Source of the DNA: Methanogenium marinum
GTDB lineage: Archaea; Halobacteriota; Methanomicrobia; Methanomicrobiales; Methanomicrobiaceae
NCBI RefSeq assembly: GCF_028912405.1
Contig: NZ_JAKELO010000002.1
Coordinates: forward strand, 434,001-498,000
Length of the DNA: 64,000 nt
Direction: 5' to 3'
The notes beneath the pieces were generated by a model. That model did not search any database and was not told where the DNA came from. It worked only from the letters and a program-made list of their open reading frames with translations. The position numbers and the translations under genes are program-made. Shown in pieces: positions 1 to 8,724 of this stretch (positions are counted from its first letter, which is position 1; each line of letters begins with the position of its first letter).

Positions 1-1212
1 AACGGCCGCAACTGCCGGGAAGTGGCGGATTTCACTCTCTACACCGGGGAAGATCATGCGGGCAAGTTCAGCACCGAGCATACCTGCCGTTACACCAAAG
101 TCTCCACCGACGTGGTATGGATTCACATGTGCATCGAGATATGCATCTGTGCTTTCATCGGGGTGGTGATGGTCAACAACCACAATTGAGATGTCGTATA
201 CTTTTGCCATCCGATACGATGCTTCATCCTCTTCTGTTGAGCCATTGTCCATCATGAGAATGAGCGGCAGCTTCTGGCCAAACCTGACAAAGTCTTTCAG
301 AGCAAAGTCAAGGTCACGGGTTATATCCTCAATTTCATAGAATGGTGCTTTTGACGGAGCCCGCTTGAACATATGGCCCTCTGAGTCAAGGTCACCGCCG
401 TTCTCGCGGATAAGGTAGGTGACGGCACGTTCAACAGCCACTGCAGCAGTAATGCCATCTGCATCGGCATGGTGGCGCAGCACAATCGGCTGGGCAGTGA
501 ATATGGCCTTCCGGATTATCTTTGCTACCTTCTGCATCTCCGGCTTGAGGCTTTCTAATACCTCACTTTCGATCATGAACGGGATGTCTTCCGGTTCGGC
601 ACGCAATTCAAGGGCTTCTGCAATACGCAGTTTCACATCTTCCCGTTCTTCACCGGAGAGAACCCGGATGTTTGAGACTTCAATCTGAAGGCGGTTGTTC
701 CTGAGCATTACCTCACCCGAGACTGAGATCATATCTTCCAGTTCAACCTCCGGGTAGGCACGTACCCCTGCCTCAATGAAGGCTGCAGCATCCTCTGCAC
801 TTGTTTCATCGACTATGGTGAATATGGTGGGTCCTGAGGTCTGCTTTATTTGTGCAACTTCTGCTTCAACGGTGACATGTCTGCCAACTTTTTCCGAAAG
901 GTCACCCAGCCTTATGCTTGAGAGTTTCTTTGCAACAGTCTCCATCTGGTAACCGGCAGGGACAATCTCCTCAAGATCGATGTTGCCATTTTTGCGCACT
1001 TCCCGTACACGTACGAATAATGTCTCCCCTTCACGATGATCGGTCTTCACATTCGATTTGTGTATCAGACCCTTTATTCGGTCATTAAGATACACAAACG
1101 TGCCAAAATCAGCAAATCCCTGCACACGCACGGCATATACTTTGCCTTCTTCCACATCACCCAGATCACATGCTGGTGAGAGGCGGTAAACAGTCATTTC
1201 TCCATTCGTCAT
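1..1212 (-). CDS. Archaeal RecJ-like DHH phosphoesterase with S1/OB domains, 3' end outside window
   Basis: The reading frame starts at an ATG at 1212 and runs off the left edge, so about 404 codons are visible and the C-terminus is missing. An S1-like RNA-binding fold lies at about residues 15-75 (motif VRVQGFADFGTFV) and a tRNA_anti-type OB fold at about 100-180. The DHH phosphoesterase part follows, with RHHADADGITAA near residue 245 and VVVDHHHPDES near 345, which carry the expected metal-binding Asp and His residues. The order S1-OB-DHH fits the archaeal COG1107 group of RecJ-like nucleases; some relatives also have an N-terminal zinc finger, which is absent here. Function as a 5' exonuclease or nanoRNase-type phosphoesterase is family inference. 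Confidence 0.8.
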   Translation of the reverse strand, partial: MTNGEMTVYRLSPACDLGDVEEGKVYAVRVQGFADFGTFVYLNDRIKGLIHKSNVKTDHREGETLFVRVREVRKNGNIDLEEIVPAGYQMETVAKKLSSIRLGDLSEKVGRHVTVEAEVAQIKQTSGPTIFTIVDETSAEDAAAFIEAGVRAYPEVELEDMISVSGEVMLRNNRLQIEVSNIRVLSGEEREDVKLRIAEALELRAEPEDIPFMIESEVLESLKPEMQKVAKIIRKAIFTAQPIVLRHHADADGITAAVAVERAVTYLIRENGGDLDSEGHMFKRAPSKAPFYEIEDITRDLDFALKDFVRFGQKLPLILMMDNGSTEEDEASYRMAKVYDISIVVVDHHHPDESTDAYLDAHVNPYHVGGDFGVTAGMLGAELARMIFPGVESEIRHFPAVAAV

Positions 1213-1255
1213 TTTATTTTCACACTCGGCTAATTATTTTCTACATTCGGTATAT

Positions 1256-2440
1256 TCACGTTCCGCGGGAGAGATCATACAGACGGCATTCTCCATCCCG
1301 TCGCCCTTTGGCTATGATAAGATCACCGGAACGTAATTTTTCATCCTTTCTCGGACGGTATTTCCATTTATTCTGATGCCTGACAGCAAGGACAACCATA
1401 CCGGCCACCGTTGTCAGTGAAGCTTCTTTCAGGCTTTTTCCAGCAAGTTCAGAACCTTCGTGCACTTCAATCCGTGAAATGATTTCATCTGACTCACGTA
1501 CAATCTTCTTAAAAACGGGCGGAATCTCGATGTCACGCAATATGACATCAATAATAGAACCTGCGGCGTTTGTAATATTATCTGCAAATGATGACATATA
1601 GAGTAAACCACGCAGGTACTCTACATTTGAGATGCGTTTGGCGGCTTCAAGAATCCAGAGATCCAGATTATACCGCATGTCATCCATACGGGTCCCAAGG
1701 GAGACTACTTCATCGGCCACCTCCCTGTTGTTAAACAGCAGCGATGTATATGCAAGGCCGACTGCAAACTCTGAAACATCCTTCATCTTGACAATCAGAC
1801 GGACAGCCCGGTCAAGGTCTGTCACAACACTTCCTTCAGGAGACTCATCGATTGCCGGGATCTCTGCCCCGCAGAGATCATACAACGGGATAATACCGCT
1901 CTCAGGGCCTTTTGCAATGATGATATCACCGTCAAGAATACGGGTGTCGCGCTCGGGGTCATAAATCCACGAGACTCCTCGCCTGATTGCAATGACACGC
2001 ATTCCGGTCATACTCTGGAGTTTCTGCTGGCCCAGAGTGACACCATCAATGATGCTCTCTTTTGCAACAACCACACGTTCGGTAACCTCTTCGGCATCCG
2101 GCATCGCAAGCCGGAGTTTTGCAGGAAACTTCACATCTTTCAGGATGATGGTTGCAATCTCAGAGGCAGAATTTGAAATTTTTTCTGCCGCTTCACTGAC
2201 CTGCAGCATCCCGCTCATCGACTCAGCTTCCTCGACCCTCCGGGCCCCGAGAATACTCTGTATCCGTGCCTGGTAGACCAGTTGGTTCATCCGTTCTTCA
2301 AGGGTGATAACTTCCTGGGCAATCTCCCGGCTTTCAAAAAGAATCGCAGAATAAGCAAGATCAACCATCAGTTCAGAAATATCCTTCATTTCAATAAGTA
2401 CATCTTTAAAACTGACCGGCTGGTACTCTAAATCACTCAT
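1256..2440 (-). CDS. PhoU/TrkA_C duplicated regulatory protein
   Basis: A soluble protein of 394 residues made of two similar halves. Each half has an alpha-helical PhoU-like segment (about 8-95 and 205-290) followed by a TrkA_C/RCK_C module (about 120-190 and 315-392). The RCK_C modules share the pattern GMRVIAIRRG...DGDIIIAKG and GMVVLAVRHQ...SGDLIIAKG. RCK_C domains bind small ligands and gate ion transporters. It lies 55 bases downstream of, and in the same direction as, the MgtE-like transporter gene, so I infer it regulates that transporter. No transmembrane segment is visible. The ligand is unknown. Confidence 0.75.
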   Translation of the reverse strand: MSDLEYQPVSFKDVLIEMKDISELMVDLAYSAILFESREIAQEVITLEERMNQLVYQARIQSILGARRVEEAESMSGMLQVSEAAEKISNSASEIATIILKDVKFPAKLRLAMPDAEEVTERVVVAKESIIDGVTLGQQKLQSMTGMRVIAIRRGVSWIYDPERDTRILDGDIIIAKGPESGIIPLYDLCGAEIPAIDESPEGSVVTDLDRAVRLIVKMKDVSEFAVGLAYTSLLFNNREVADEVVSLGTRMDDMRYNLDLWILEAAKRISNVEYLRGLLYMSSFADNITNAAGSIIDVILRDIEIPPVFKKIVRESDEIISRIEVHEGSELAGKSLKEASLTTVAGMVVLAVRHQNKWKYRPRKDEKLRSGDLIIAKGRRDGECRLYDLSRGT

Positions 2441-2495
2441 GGGTGTATAGTCCTTGTATGATACTCTTTGTCGTATCTGATATTATCGTATATCC

Positions 2496-3698
2496 TTATA
2501 TGAGTATATTAATAACGGCGACAAGGATACCCGCACCAACCAGATCTATTGTACTTGTTATCACCGGAATGCCGAAATTATCCGGGTCAAGTCCGTACCG
2601 GAAGGACAATCCTGCAGTTGCATAGGCAATCAGATTTACCATCGTTATGACAACAAAACCGGATATGGTACAGATACTCATGAGCACAAAAAGGCCGGGG
2701 GATGATATGCCCATAATAAGAGATGCCTCCTGGGCAATCAGGCCAATCAGGGGGAAGACAAACAGTGCATAGATATATGATCCGCCAAACTGTTCCAGCA
2801 CCGTCCGTTCAGGATACACCTTCACATCAATTTCACCCATATGCATACCTGTTGCGAGCCGGGAACAGAGAATCCCTCCAATCGAACCACAAAGCCCGGT
2901 AAACGGCGGAATGATGATCAAAAACACGGCAAATTCGATGAGCTGTTCCAGATCAAGCGTATATGTCAGCCCTGCAAGTGTTCCGACAAAGGACAGAATC
3001 AGGAGAAGCGGCAGAATTTCACGGTTTATCTCAAATACCGGTTCATCAAGGTACACGGAATAGACAACACAGGCAACACTCACGAGAAGCACAGCAACAA
3101 AGAGGACATTGAGCAAAAAAGGTGCCAGAGTAACAAAGAACAGGGTTGTTATGACAAGAACAGGCAGAGTGACAATATCTCCTGCTGTTGTCACAGTAGG
3201 TGCCGCGATCATATCGAGATCAAGACCAAAGCGGTAACTGACAAGCACCACGAGGAGCGTGATACCCATTACAATGAGCCCTGAAATAATGCCGGACACA
3301 ACCGAGATGACCACATAATCAATAGCGCTCAGACCCTCAATGCCAAATACAACGCTTATGCCGGAGACGATGAGGCCCAGCCAGAATCCAATTATTACCG
3401 TTGATAAAAAAGATGCCCGAAGATTTGATCCCAGCACAGAATCACGGGAAAACTCTACTTCAAATGCCCCCAGGTGCATCGATGAGGAGAGGCGGGATGC
3501 AAGCACGCCGGATATACTCCCCCGCATATTTATGGACGGGGGTACCATGACCATCAGTCCCGGAAGAAGATAGATGACGTCACGTGCTGAACCGAGATAG
3601 ATACCGGCGGCGCTTGCGGCAAACGCACATATTAACAGAGCAATGAACCCGGTTAAAAACAGACGGGTTCGGGTGGATATCTGTAGCTCCAGTTTCAT
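2496..3698 (-). CDS. MgtE/SLC41-like divalent cation transporter, two-domain
   Basis: A polytopic membrane protein of about 400 residues. The MgtE integral-membrane signature occurs twice: PPSINMRGSISGVLASRLSS near residue 55 and PPFTGLCGSIGGILCSRLAT near 265. The protein is therefore an internally duplicated MgtE membrane domain of about ten helices, without the cytosolic N and CBS domains of bacterial MgtE. I use the ATG at 3698, preceded by a GGGGAAGGTG ribosome site; an in-frame GTG one codon upstream overlaps that site. It is the first gene of a pair with the PhoU/TrkA_C protein. Mg2+ (or Co2+/Mn2+) transport across the cell membrane is family inference. Confidence 0.8.
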   Translation of the reverse strand: MKLELQISTRTRLFLTGFIALLICAFAASAAGIYLGSARDVIYLLPGLMVMVPPSINMRGSISGVLASRLSSSMHLGAFEVEFSRDSVLGSNLRASFLSTVIIGFWLGLIVSGISVVFGIEGLSAIDYVVISVVSGIISGLIVMGITLLVVLVSYRFGLDLDMIAAPTVTTAGDIVTLPVLVITTLFFVTLAPFLLNVLFVAVLLVSVACVVYSVYLDEPVFEINREILPLLLILSFVGTLAGLTYTLDLEQLIEFAVFLIIIPPFTGLCGSIGGILCSRLATGMHMGEIDVKVYPERTVLEQFGGSYIYALFVFPLIGLIAQEASLIMGISSPGLFVLMSICTISGFVVITMVNLIAYATAGLSFRYGLDPDNFGIPVITSTIDLVGAGILVAVINILI

Positions 3699-3720
3699 CA
3701 CCTTCCCCTGTCATTTTTTA

Positions 3721-4644
3721 TCAGCTCCGGTATGGTATTTCAATTATTTCGAGATCAACAGGCGCAAACACCTGCCCTGAATAGTGTTCCCCTGCATCCT
3801 GTATATGCGTTATCGTATTGGTATAACGAGAACTGGTATGAACAAGGGCGAGACGGGCAGCGTCAATCTGGGCTGCAACCATCCCAGCATCTGCTGCAGT
3901 GGAATGAAACACCTCGGGTGCACGGTCTCTCTCACTCTCGTCAAAGGTGGCATCATGAATAAGGAGATCAGCATCCATGCCCCATCCCAGCCAGGAGCGC
4001 ACATTTGGACGCGTGTCACCGGTGTAGATTATTTTCCGTCCGGGACGCGAGGGGCCAACCACCTGGTCTGCGGCCACAACGGTCTCCACCCCATCCGTTT
4101 CTATGGTGATATCCTCTCCGCGCTGAAGTTTCCCAAAGAGACGCCCCTCCGGCACACCAAGCCGGATTGCCTCTTCACGGTTAAATCTGCCCGGGCGTGC
4201 ATCCTCTTCAAGGATATACCCCAGCCCCGGAATTCCGTGCTGAGCAGAGAATGCACGGATCTTGTAACCTTTGAATGGTACCACATCCCCATGATTCAGG
4301 GCATGGGCTTCCAGCCTGAAACCAGGAGGTTTCTTAGCAAGTTTCAGGATGCCGTCAACAAACTCGTCCACCCAGCGGGGGCCGTATATGGTGAGCGGTT
4401 CTGTCCGGCCCATAAATGAGAGCGTATGAATCAGCCCGGGAACTCCCAGATAATGGTCTGCATGCCAGTGCGAGATGAAGATGGCATCAACCGTAAAACC
4501 AGTCCGCGCCCGCATCATCTGCTGCTGCGCCCCCTCACCGCAGTCAAAGAGCAGGGAATCTGCCCCACGCCGAATCATAATACATGCCGGATTCCGGTTC
4601 GGCGTAGGGAGGGCCCCCGCCGTTCCAAGGAAATAGACCTGCAA
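3721..4644 (-). CDS. rnz: Ribonuclease Z (tRNase Z)
   Basis: A metallo-beta-lactamase-fold endonuclease that removes the 3' trailer of tRNA precursors. The Zn-binding motif HWHADH is at about residues 59-64. The N-terminal VYFLGTAGALPTPNRNP and the later YTGDTRP and HDATF motifs are typical of the RNase Z family, as is the length of 307 residues. I prefer a TTG start at 4644: it gives the usual N-terminus (M)QVYFLGTAGA and has AGGTGA five bases upstream. A longer GTG start at 4668 would overlap another purine-rich site and add eight unusual residues. It ends just before the MgtE gene, with the TIM-barrel gene directly upstream. Confidence 0.93.
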   Translation of the reverse strand: MQVYFLGTAGALPTPNRNPACIMIRRGADSLLFDCGEGAQQQMMRARTGFTVDAIFISHWHADHYLGVPGLIHTLSFMGRTEPLTIYGPRWVDEFVDGILKLAKKPPGFRLEAHALNHGDVVPFKGYKIRAFSAQHGIPGLGYILEEDARPGRFNREEAIRLGVPEGRLFGKLQRGEDITIETDGVETVVAADQVVGPSRPGRKIIYTGDTRPNVRSWLGWGMDADLLIHDATFDESERDRAPEVFHSTAADAGMVAAQIDAARLALVHTSSRYTNTITHIQDAGEHYSGQVFAPVDLEIIEIPYRS

Positions 4645-4655
4645 CGTTTCACCTG

Positions 4656-5429
4656 CTATTGAAAACACCTCCTGAAAACGTCTCTGCTTACAACTGCTTC
4701 GTCCAGATTGCGACCTTCCACGACACAGATACCGTGGTATGCAGCACTGATACGGGCGCCTGCATCATCCCAGTCAATGGTGCCTTGTCCCAAGGCAAGA
4801 TGTTCATCCGAACGTCCGTGGTTGTCGTGGATATGCATATGTGTCACGGTATTAATACGGTTCAGGTAGGTTTCCACCTGACCAGTGGTGTTTGCATGCC
4901 CAAGGTCAACTGTTGCATAGATACCGTCCACACCCTCAATCATCCCATAATGTTCATCTGCTTCCATACAGAGGAAATCCGGAATTTTTGGCATATTCTC
5001 GAGACAGACGCGGACCCCGGTATCAATACCTGTTGCTCCAATCTGTCGGAGTGCCTCCTTGTGGAGGTTCCAGACCTTATCCGGCACCAGACGCCCATGA
5101 GGCGAGACATAGCCCGGATGAATCGTTACAACGTCTGTTATCTCTGCTGCCTTAGTGACACATATCTGCATCTGCCGGATAGATTCGCAGTAGATGGGAT
5201 CGTTCAGAGACCCGATATTGAGATCGGTAAAAGGCGCATGGACGCTGATGGCAAGATTTGTTGTCTCAATAATCTCCACAATTTTGGCAAACGCCTTTGG
5301 GTTGTCCAGCCGATAATTGCCATCAGCAGAAATTTCCCAGCCATCATACCCACACTCTTCAATACCATAGACCCACTCCGGTGATGACCACACCTTGGAG
5401 GAGGAGGCGAAATAGAGCGGAAGTGTCAT
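4656..5429 (-). CDS. Xylose isomerase-like TIM-barrel protein (AP endonuclease family 2)
   Basis: About 257 residues in the sugar phosphate isomerase/epimerase fold. Metal ligands seen in the family appear in order: ISVHAPF (about 65), VTIHPGY (about 105), VCLENMP (about 145), ATVDLGHA (about 178), THMHIHDNHG (about 200) and the late VVEGRN Glu. The start at 5429 forms an ATGA overlap with the stop of the upstream kinase-like gene, so the two are translationally coupled; a longer start at 5447 is less likely. Small archaeal members of this group could act on sugars or on abasic DNA (endonuclease IV-like), and the sequence alone does not decide. Confidence 0.8.
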   Translation of the reverse strand: MTLPLYFASSSKVWSSPEWVYGIEECGYDGWEISADGNYRLDNPKAFAKIVEIIETTNLAISVHAPFTDLNIGSLNDPIYCESIRQMQICVTKAAEITDVVTIHPGYVSPHGRLVPDKVWNLHKEALRQIGATGIDTGVRVCLENMPKIPDFLCMEADEHYGMIEGVDGIYATVDLGHANTTGQVETYLNRINTVTHMHIHDNHGRSDEHLALGQGTIDWDDAGARISAAYHGICVVEGRNLDEAVVSRDVFRRCFQ

Positions 5430-5977
5430 GCACGTTCCTCCAGACACTGACGAAGCAGTGCCCGCACTGCAGTCCCATACTCCTCTATTGTCCCATCATT
5501 CATGACGGTCACATCTGCCATACCAAGCGCTGCATCCAGTCCCCAGCCGCGTTCCCGCTTGTCACGTGCAATGAGTTCAGCAGCCGAGACAACATCGTCC
5601 TCCCTGCCACGGGAGAATATTCGTTCCAGCCTCACCGCATCGGGACAGGCAACCCCTACCAGATAAAAATCAGGGAAGTGTCTTCTGAAGAGCACGACTT
5701 CAGCTTCACTGCGTATGCCGTCAATAATGACGACCTCTGTCCCGCACGCCTCCACACGAGGAATGGTAAGTTGTGCTATTGCATCACGCCCCATCTTTGC
5801 ACGCAGCTGTGCTGAAGCTTCTCCCATCGATAGATCAGACAGGGTTTGCCCCGATGTACGGACATATTCACGGATTGAATCCCCCATCACCACAACAGGG
5901 ATATCTAGATCTTCCGCAATACGCGAAAATTCGCCTTTGCCACTTCCGGGAAGGCCGACAATTCCAATTACTCTCAT
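5426..5977 (-). CDS. UPF0200 family P-loop nucleotide kinase-like protein
   Basis: A 183-residue P-loop protein with Walker A GLPGSGKGEF at residues 8-17, then VVMGDSIREYVR, IIDGIRSEAEV (Walker B-like, about 94) and an RDKRERGWGL lid-type region near 140. This is the pattern of the archaeal UPF0200 family, related to dephospho-CoA and adenylate kinases. The true substrate is not established; annotation as dephospho-CoA kinase should be resisted because archaea have a different GTP-dependent enzyme. It overlaps the downstream TIM-barrel gene by four bases and follows the radical SAM gene after 18 bases, so the three probably form one transcript. Confidence 0.82.
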   Translation of the reverse strand: MRVIGIVGLPGSGKGEFSRIAEDLDIPVVVMGDSIREYVRTSGQTLSDLSMGEASAQLRAKMGRDAIAQLTIPRVEACGTEVVIIDGIRSEAEVVLFRRHFPDFYLVGVACPDAVRLERIFSRGREDDVVSAAELIARDKRERGWGLDAALGMADVTVMNDGTIEEYGTAVRALLRQCLEERA

Positions 5978-5995
5978 ATATTTTATATCCTCAAT

Positions 5996-6757
5996 TCAGT
6001 ATTTACGGCGGGCCTGCAGAATATCTGTCAAGACAAAAGAATCAGCGATGATTATCTGACCGTTTTTATAGGTAACTTCACCATCATCCCGCGTGCGTAT
6101 GCGTACAGGACGCTGTATTTTATCTGCAAGACCTTTCAGTTCATTAAACGACAGGGGAGTGATATCCCCGGAAACGCCCTGATTTAATACAAAGTCAACA
6201 TCAGGCACTTCACGGGAGATATATGCCACATCATCTTCACGGCCCGGGAAGAGGGTGACCACTGCCTGAAACTCTGAGAGCGTTCCTGCGAGATATGCCT
6301 CCCGGCAAAGGGCAAGTGAACGCTGCACTTTTATTGTTACCTCGGGTTTTACTTTCAGAAGTTTGGGATAATGTTCCCATCGTGTTTTGATATCCAGATG
6401 AACAAGGTCAATAAGTGACCGTTCAATAAGTGCCTCCAGAGTATCGGGAAACACCCCATTTGTCTGGACACCGACCTTTAAACCCATTGCACGGCACCCT
6501 TCAGCGAGCGCAATCAGCGCATCTTTCTGCATCGTTGGTTCGCCGCCGGAAAAAATCACCCCTGAGATGAGCATCCGGGATGAACGAATCAGATCAAGAA
6601 TCTCATCCACAGGACGGAGGTCTGATCCTGTCTGTATATTCGGATTATGGCAGTAATGGCAGTGAACCGGACATCCACGCAGAAATACCGTACAGACCGA
6701 CCGCCCTCTCCAGTCAACAGTACTAATTGGAACAAATCCACCATAATTTACGTTCAA
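5996..6757 (-). CDS. nrdG: Radical SAM activase, anaerobic ribonucleotide reductase activating protein-like
   Basis: A glycyl-radical-enzyme-activase-like radical SAM protein. The [4Fe-4S]/SAM motif is C-x3-C-x2-C in GCPVHCHYCHNP at residues 28-38, followed by FSGGEPTMQ near 85 and GVQTNG near 110. I choose the TTG at 6757, which has GGTGA four bases upstream and an ATATATAC TATA-like box about 20 bases farther up; the ATG at 6796 would lie in front of that box. No nrdD is in the window, so activation of class III ribonucleotide reductase is inferred from the family. The gene diverges from aroD across about 140 bases. Confidence 0.78.
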   Translation of the reverse strand: MNVNYGGFVPISTVDWRGRSVCTVFLRGCPVHCHYCHNPNIQTGSDLRPVDEILDLIRSSRMLISGVIFSGGEPTMQKDALIALAEGCRAMGLKVGVQTNGVFPDTLEALIERSLIDLVHLDIKTRWEHYPKLLKVKPEVTIKVQRSLALCREAYLAGTLSEFQAVVTLFPGREDDVAYISREVPDVDFVLNQGVSGDITPLSFNELKGLADKIQRPVRIRTRDDGEVTYKNGQIIIADSFVLTDILQARRKY

Positions 6758-6896
6758 AAAATCACCAGTTAGTATATATGTTCGGGCCAAACTCATTTGA
6801 AGGTTTCAATTCTCTCAATCCCGGCATCCCCTGCCGGATGCACGCCAGACATACTAATACTGCCCAGGCACAAAACGGTACAGGCGGAAGACAATT

Positions 6897-7514
6897 ATGA
6901 AGACGGTTGTTGCCCTGACACGCCCAGCAGATATTGATGCAGCTGCTGATTCCGGGGCGGATTATATTGAACTGCGCATCGATCTCTTTAACGCAGAACC
7001 AAAAGAGGTCTGCCAAAGGGATGACGTTCCTTTTATCATAACACTCAGGAGCAGTGCTGAAGGAGGAAAATTTACCGGCAGTCCGGCAGAGTGGTGGAAG
7101 ATTGTTGAACCATGGTGTCTGTATGCGGCATATATTGACATCGAACAGCGGTTTTCTGCATATGCTCATGAGGTCCAAACGCGCGGGGTTGGTGTCATCG
7201 CATCCCTTCACCTGCCCGACACACCCGATACCGATACGCTGTATGCCTGTGAAAAGAGCCTCAGAGCGTATGGCGACATTCCAAAAATAATCACGACACC
7301 CCATTCAAAAGAAGATCTGCTGCGCCTGCTCGCCATCACTGCCGCAACCGAAGGCCCGGTATCCACCGGAACGATGGGAACGGAACTGAGGTTTGGCAGG
7401 GTTCTTACCGGTCTTTTTGGATCAGAGATGGTATACTGCCACTTCGGCACACCTACAGCAGAAGGTCAGTATCACATCGAAGAAATGCGGGAGATAATTC
7501 GCCTGCTTGAATAA
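6897..7514 (+). CDS. aroD: 3-dehydroquinate dehydratase, type I
   Basis: A 205-residue TIM-barrel enzyme that dehydrates 3-dehydroquinate to 3-dehydroshikimate through a Schiff base, the third step of the shikimate route to aromatic amino acids. Visible are the substrate-binding ELRIDLF (about 24), TLRSSAEGG (about 50), the His of VIASLHLP (about 103), the Schiff-base Lys in IPKIITTP (about 130) and STGTMG (about 160). Length fits archaeal AroD. It stands alone in the same direction as the cyclo-ligase gene 81 bases downstream. No other shikimate genes are nearby. Confidence 0.92.
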   Translation: MKTVVALTRPADIDAAADSGADYIELRIDLFNAEPKEVCQRDDVPFIITLRSSAEGGKFTGSPAEWWKIVEPWCLYAAYIDIEQRFSAYAHEVQTRGVGVIASLHLPDTPDTDTLYACEKSLRAYGDIPKIITTPHSKEDLLRLLAITAATEGPVSTGTMGTELRFGRVLTGLFGSEMVYCHFGTPTAEGQYHIEEMREIIRLLE

Positions 7515-7595
7515 AAGACAATAAAGGGAAAAACCATTTCACCAGAATCATTCAGGAATACTCCCAAAAAAAACAGCACAGGACACAAACACACC

Positions 7596-8201
7596 ATGAA
7601 CCCAATCGTATCCACCAAAGAGCAACTTCGCCAGACTCTGCATCTGCGGAGAGAAGAAATACCACCGGAACAGTATGCTGCAGATAGCGTTGAGATAACC
7701 AGACGTCTCCTGAATATTTTACGCCCCTATCAGACAATCCTTGTCTATTCATCGAAACCACCGGAAGTCGATACCCGGCCACTCATCTCCGCACTGCTTG
7801 AGGAAGGAAAAAACGTCATCGTCCCTATCATCCAGCGTGAGGACTGCAGTCTCCGGCTTTCGTATATCAGAACTCCGGATGTACTGGTACCAAGCACCTT
7901 TGATGTGCCCGAACCTCTCGGAAATGAAATCCCGGCGGACCCTGCTGAGATTGAGGTAGCACTGATTCCGCTTCTCGGGTTTGATACCGGGGGCAACCGT
8001 ATCGGATATGGTGCGGGATATTATGACCGGTTTCTTGCACAGCACACCCATTTCCCTACCGTGGGTATCGCGTTCGCCGTGCAGGAATGTGATACGATAC
8101 CCCATGAACCAACTGACCGGACGCTTGATGCAGTCGTGACTGAAGCAGAATATTTCATATTCTCAGAACGACTGGATTTGAAGTATTTACCCAATAAATA
8201 A
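7596..8201 (+). CDS. 5-formyltetrahydrofolate cyclo-ligase family protein
   Basis: A 201-residue protein of the MTHFS family. The N-terminal helix carries KEQLRQTLHLRREEI, and the ATP/substrate motif RIGYGAGYYDRFL (about 131-143) followed by GIAFAVQ is diagnostic. The bacterial and eukaryotic enzyme converts 5-formyl-THF to 5,10-methenyl-THF using ATP. Methanogens use methanopterin as the main C1 carrier, so the physiological substrate here could be a folate or pterin derivative. That is inference. The gene is followed by a long non-coding stretch. Confidence 0.85.
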   Translation: MNPIVSTKEQLRQTLHLRREEIPPEQYAADSVEITRRLLNILRPYQTILVYSSKPPEVDTRPLISALLEEGKNVIVPIIQREDCSLRLSYIRTPDVLVPSTFDVPEPLGNEIPADPAEIEVALIPLLGFDTGGNRIGYGAGYYDRFLAQHTHFPTVGIAFAVQECDTIPHEPTDRTLDAVVTEAEYFIFSERLDLKYLPNK

Positions 8202-8724
8202 CCCAATAATCTCCTAAATACAGCCCAATAATACCCTCAGGTCTTCACCAGACTGGACGGGTATGCCCATCCATTTATTCCATTTTTATTCCATTTATCA
8301 AACCCTTCCCCTCTAAATATTACTCTGCAGGAAAAAGGTGCAGAACACACAAAAATCTCAGAAATCTCAACAAATTAAAATATTATAAAAACAGGCACAA
8401 TACCCACCATCACTCCCCGATATGGCCAATCACACTTGGGGAAAAGTCTGCAGGGATGGGGGCTCCTCCCTCCCTTACTCTTCGTCCTTACTCTTGCCCT
8501 TACCTTCTCCCTTTCTCTGAATCTCAGTTCATTTTCACAAATATCCCCCATTACTCCGTAAAAATGCATAAAACACGAAAATATGCCAGGAATTACTCCG
8601 TCCACAATACCTTTTTGTATCCCAGACAGACATGTCCACAGCATGTCAATTCGTACGTTAAGCACAAAAGTTTTTATATTATCGAACCTTTACTATTGGT
8701 AAATATAACCGGAGACACCTCATT
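8202..8724. other. Intergenic region upstream of cdc48
   Basis: No convincing gene lies here. The stretch contains a pyrimidine-rich segment at about 8455-8520 (runs of CTCCCTTAC/CTTGCCC type) and the promoter of the downstream AAA ATPase gene at its end. Short frames on both strands have no recognisable motif or ribosome site. Confidence 0.6.
8671..8681 (+). promoter_or_regulatory. TATA box of cdc48
   Basis: TTTTTATATTA follows an A-rich BRE-like stretch (GCACAAAAG). It sits 44 bases before the ATG at 8725. With initiation 22-26 bases downstream, the leader would be about 20 bases and include the GGAGA ribosome site at about 8711. Confidence 0.6.
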
